Assembly (NCBI GenBank): GCA_018364635.1 | Contig: JAGZLR010000083.1 | Location: 1-6,979, forward strand | DNA: 6,979 nucleotides | Direction of reading: 5' to 3' | Source of the DNA: Clostridiales bacterium | GTDB lineage: Bacteria > Bacillota > Clostridia > Lachnospirales > Anaerotignaceae | Shown: positions 5,577-6,979 of the stretch, piece by piece | Layout: the number at the start of each line of letters is the position of its first letter | How positions within the stretch are numbered: position 1 is the stretch's first letter | The notes under the pieces: model-generated | What the model was told of the DNA's origin: nothing | What the model saw: only the letters and a program-made list of their open reading frames with translations | The model's database searches: none | Program-made: the position numbers and the translations under genes

Positions 5577-6979
5577 AATAATTGTCTATAAATTTCACAT
5601 TTCGTTCTAGCAAAATATGATGTTCTGTACCATTTACACATAATATAACTGGCCATTTTTCTTCCAAAATCTTATCTGGATAAATCTCTAACGCAATAAC
5701 CTTACCATCTTCCCAATTCATCGCTAATTCCGCTCCACATCTCAAACGTACACCACTGAGACAGCCACTTTTCGTTTTCTCTGTAATCGCAGGAAGAAGT
5801 TCTATTCTGTTTTCTTTGCTCTTCACCAGCATTTCAATCATAGCCGCAGCAGCTCCAAAATTACCATCAATCTGAAATACATAACCGTCTAACATAGGAT
5901 GATTATCCATTAAGTTTGGAAAAGTTCCCATACAAAGAATAGCATTCAGGTTCTCATATGCTTTTTCCCCATTGCCAAACGCTGCCCATAACCCTATAAT
6001 CCACGCTCTTGACCAGCCAGTATGACCGCCGCCATTTTCCAATCTTCGCTCCAATGTTCGATATGCTGCGTTAAATAACTCTGGCGTACACTCTTTTGAA
6101 ATAGAATTACCTGGATAAAGCCCGTATAAATGTGAAATATGTCTATGCCCTGGTTCAGGTTCTTCGTAATCTTCCATCCACTCTAAAAGTTGTCCATATT
6201 TACCAATCTTCAATGGTGGAAATCTCTTCTTTACAGCTTCAGCCTTAGAAATCTCTTCTTTACTCTTTCCAAGAACCTGGCACGCTCCAATATATGAGTG
6301 GAATAATTCTAATAAAATTTCTGTATCCATAGTTGGACTTTCACACAAAACGCCCAAAGTTCCATCTTCCATTTGGTAAGTATTTTCTGGCGAAAGAGAT
6401 GGAGACGTTACAAGCGTTCCATTCTTTCCCTCAATCAAAAAGTCATAAAAGAACAATACACTCTGTTCCAATACATAAAAATTTTCACTTAAGAATTTCT
6501 TATCTTTTGTAAAAAGATAATGTTCCCATATATGAGTTGCCAACCACGCTTCACCCATCACCCAAAATGCTGATGTGATACAATGATCCTGTGGGGCTGT
6601 ATCTGCATAAATATCTGTATTGTGGTGACAAACACTTCCATTGCAGCCATACATCCTTCTTGCAGTTTCTTTTCCATTCTCACAGATACGCTGTAAATGT
6701 TCAAACAATGGCAAGTGACACTCCGAAAGATTTGCAGTTTCTGCCATCCAATAATTCATTTCTGTATTAATATTTACCGTATATTTACTTTCCCACGGCG
6801 GTGTAAGACTGTCATTCCATATTCCCTGTAAATTAGCCGGAAGGCTTCCCTCCCTGCTGGATGAAATCAAAAGATACCGGCCATATTGAAAATATAATTC
6901 CAACAACCCCATATCTGTCATTCCATTTTGTACCTGTTTCAAACGCACATCCGTCGGAATTTCTTCCATTTTAATATCC
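5575..6979 (-). CDS. GH95-family alpha-L-fucosidase (glycoside hydrolase), 5' end missing
   Basis: The frame is open to the right edge; 468 codons are visible. The Met at 6969 is not a credible start, because the sequence there (EEIPTDVRL) matches the family's internal LPTDERL region and GH95 enzymes run to about 750-800 residues. The N-terminal beta domain is therefore outside the window. The visible part is the (alpha/alpha)6 catalytic barrel plus a short C-terminal beta domain (from about 390). Counting from Met 6969, family hallmarks are LPANLQGIWNDSLTPPW (43-59), NIN (66-68), SPSLSPEN (189-196), HRHISHLYGLYPG (275-287), GHTGWSRAW (315-323) and QIDGNFG (366-372). By analogy with Bifidobacterium AfcA, Glu195 would be the general acid, with Asn66, Asn68 and Asp368 supporting the inverting mechanism. 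Typical activity is hydrolysis of alpha-1,2-linked L-fucose, but GH95 also contains alpha-L-galactosidases. Cellular location is unknown because the N-terminus is missing. It is co-transcribed with the regulator downstream. Confidence 0.93.
   Translation of the reverse strand, partial: DIKMEEIPTDVRLKQVQNGMTDMGLLELYFQYGRYLLISSSREGSLPANLQGIWNDSLTPPWESKYTVNINTEMNYWMAETANLSECHLPLFEHLQRICENGKETARRMYGCNGSVCHHNTDIYADTAPQDHCITSAFWVMGEAWLATHIWEHYLFTKDKKFLSENFYVLEQSVLFFYDFLIEGKNGTLVTSPSLSPENTYQMEDGTLGVLCESPTMDTEILLELFHSYIGACQVLGKSKEEISKAEAVKKRFPPLKIGKYGQLLEWMEDYEEPEPGHRHISHLYGLYPGNSISKECTPELFNAAYRTLERRLENGGGHTGWSRAWIIGLWAAFGNGEKAYENLNAILCMGTFPNLMDNHPMLDGYVFQIDGNFGAAAAMIEMLVKSKENRIELLPAITEKTKSGCLSGVRLRCGAELAMNWEDGKVIALEIYPDKILEEKWPVILCVNGTEHHILLERNVKFIDNY

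Noticed and set aside
6967..6969. ATG at 6969 as the true start of the GH95 gene
   Set aside because: The frame stays open to the window edge, and the protein here begins in the middle of the GH95 fold; the gene is cut by the window, not truncated in the genome as far as can be seen.
1..6979. CRISPR array, mobile element, phage or defence gene, tRNA or rRNA
   Set aside because: No spaced repeat series, transposase motifs, terminal repeats or RNA gene signatures were seen; the window is filled by sugar-uptake, regulator and glycosidase genes.

Overview
The window is AT-rich DNA in which every supportable gene lies on the minus strand. It reads as part of a carbohydrate-utilisation locus from a low-GC Gram-positive bacterium. 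The evidence is the strong AAGGAGG-type ribosome binding sites, GTG starts, Lys-rich N-termini, a lipoprotein solute-binding protein, an LplB/YtcP-type sugar importer with no ATPase gene of its own, and a large membrane-anchored AraC regulator of a type common in Lachnospiraceae and Paenibacillus-like Firmicutes. A gut Lachnospiraceae-like clostridium is my best guess; the genus cannot be read from this stretch.

In transcription order (right to left), the window opens inside a GH95-family alpha-L-fucosidase gene (5575-6979; its 5' part lies beyond the right edge). Its stop codon falls inside the ribosome binding site of a 776-residue membrane sensor with an AraC DNA-binding domain (3232-5562), so the two genes are probably co-transcribed and translationally coupled. 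A perfect 18-bp hairpin starting 2 nt after the regulator's stop codon (3186-3229) ends this unit.

The 3047-3185 gap holds a candidate promoter and a GTACAA-N9-TTGTAC dyad. It leads into a second unit: two CUT1-family permeases (2075-3046 and 1167-2057, 17 bp apart), then a lipoprotein solute-binding protein (1-1107) that runs off the left edge. A small AT-rich hairpin and a very strong ribosome binding site precede the binding-protein gene.

Read together: the lipoprotein probably captures an oligosaccharide, the two permeases import it using a shared MsmX/MsmK-type ATPase encoded elsewhere, the GH95 enzyme releases alpha-linked L-fucose (or L-galactose) from it, and the sensor regulator probably controls one or both units. 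The substrate is inferred from the GH95 neighbour alone. Each part belongs to a known family. I see no CRISPR, mobile element, RNA gene, phage or defence gene, and no clear sign of an undescribed system.
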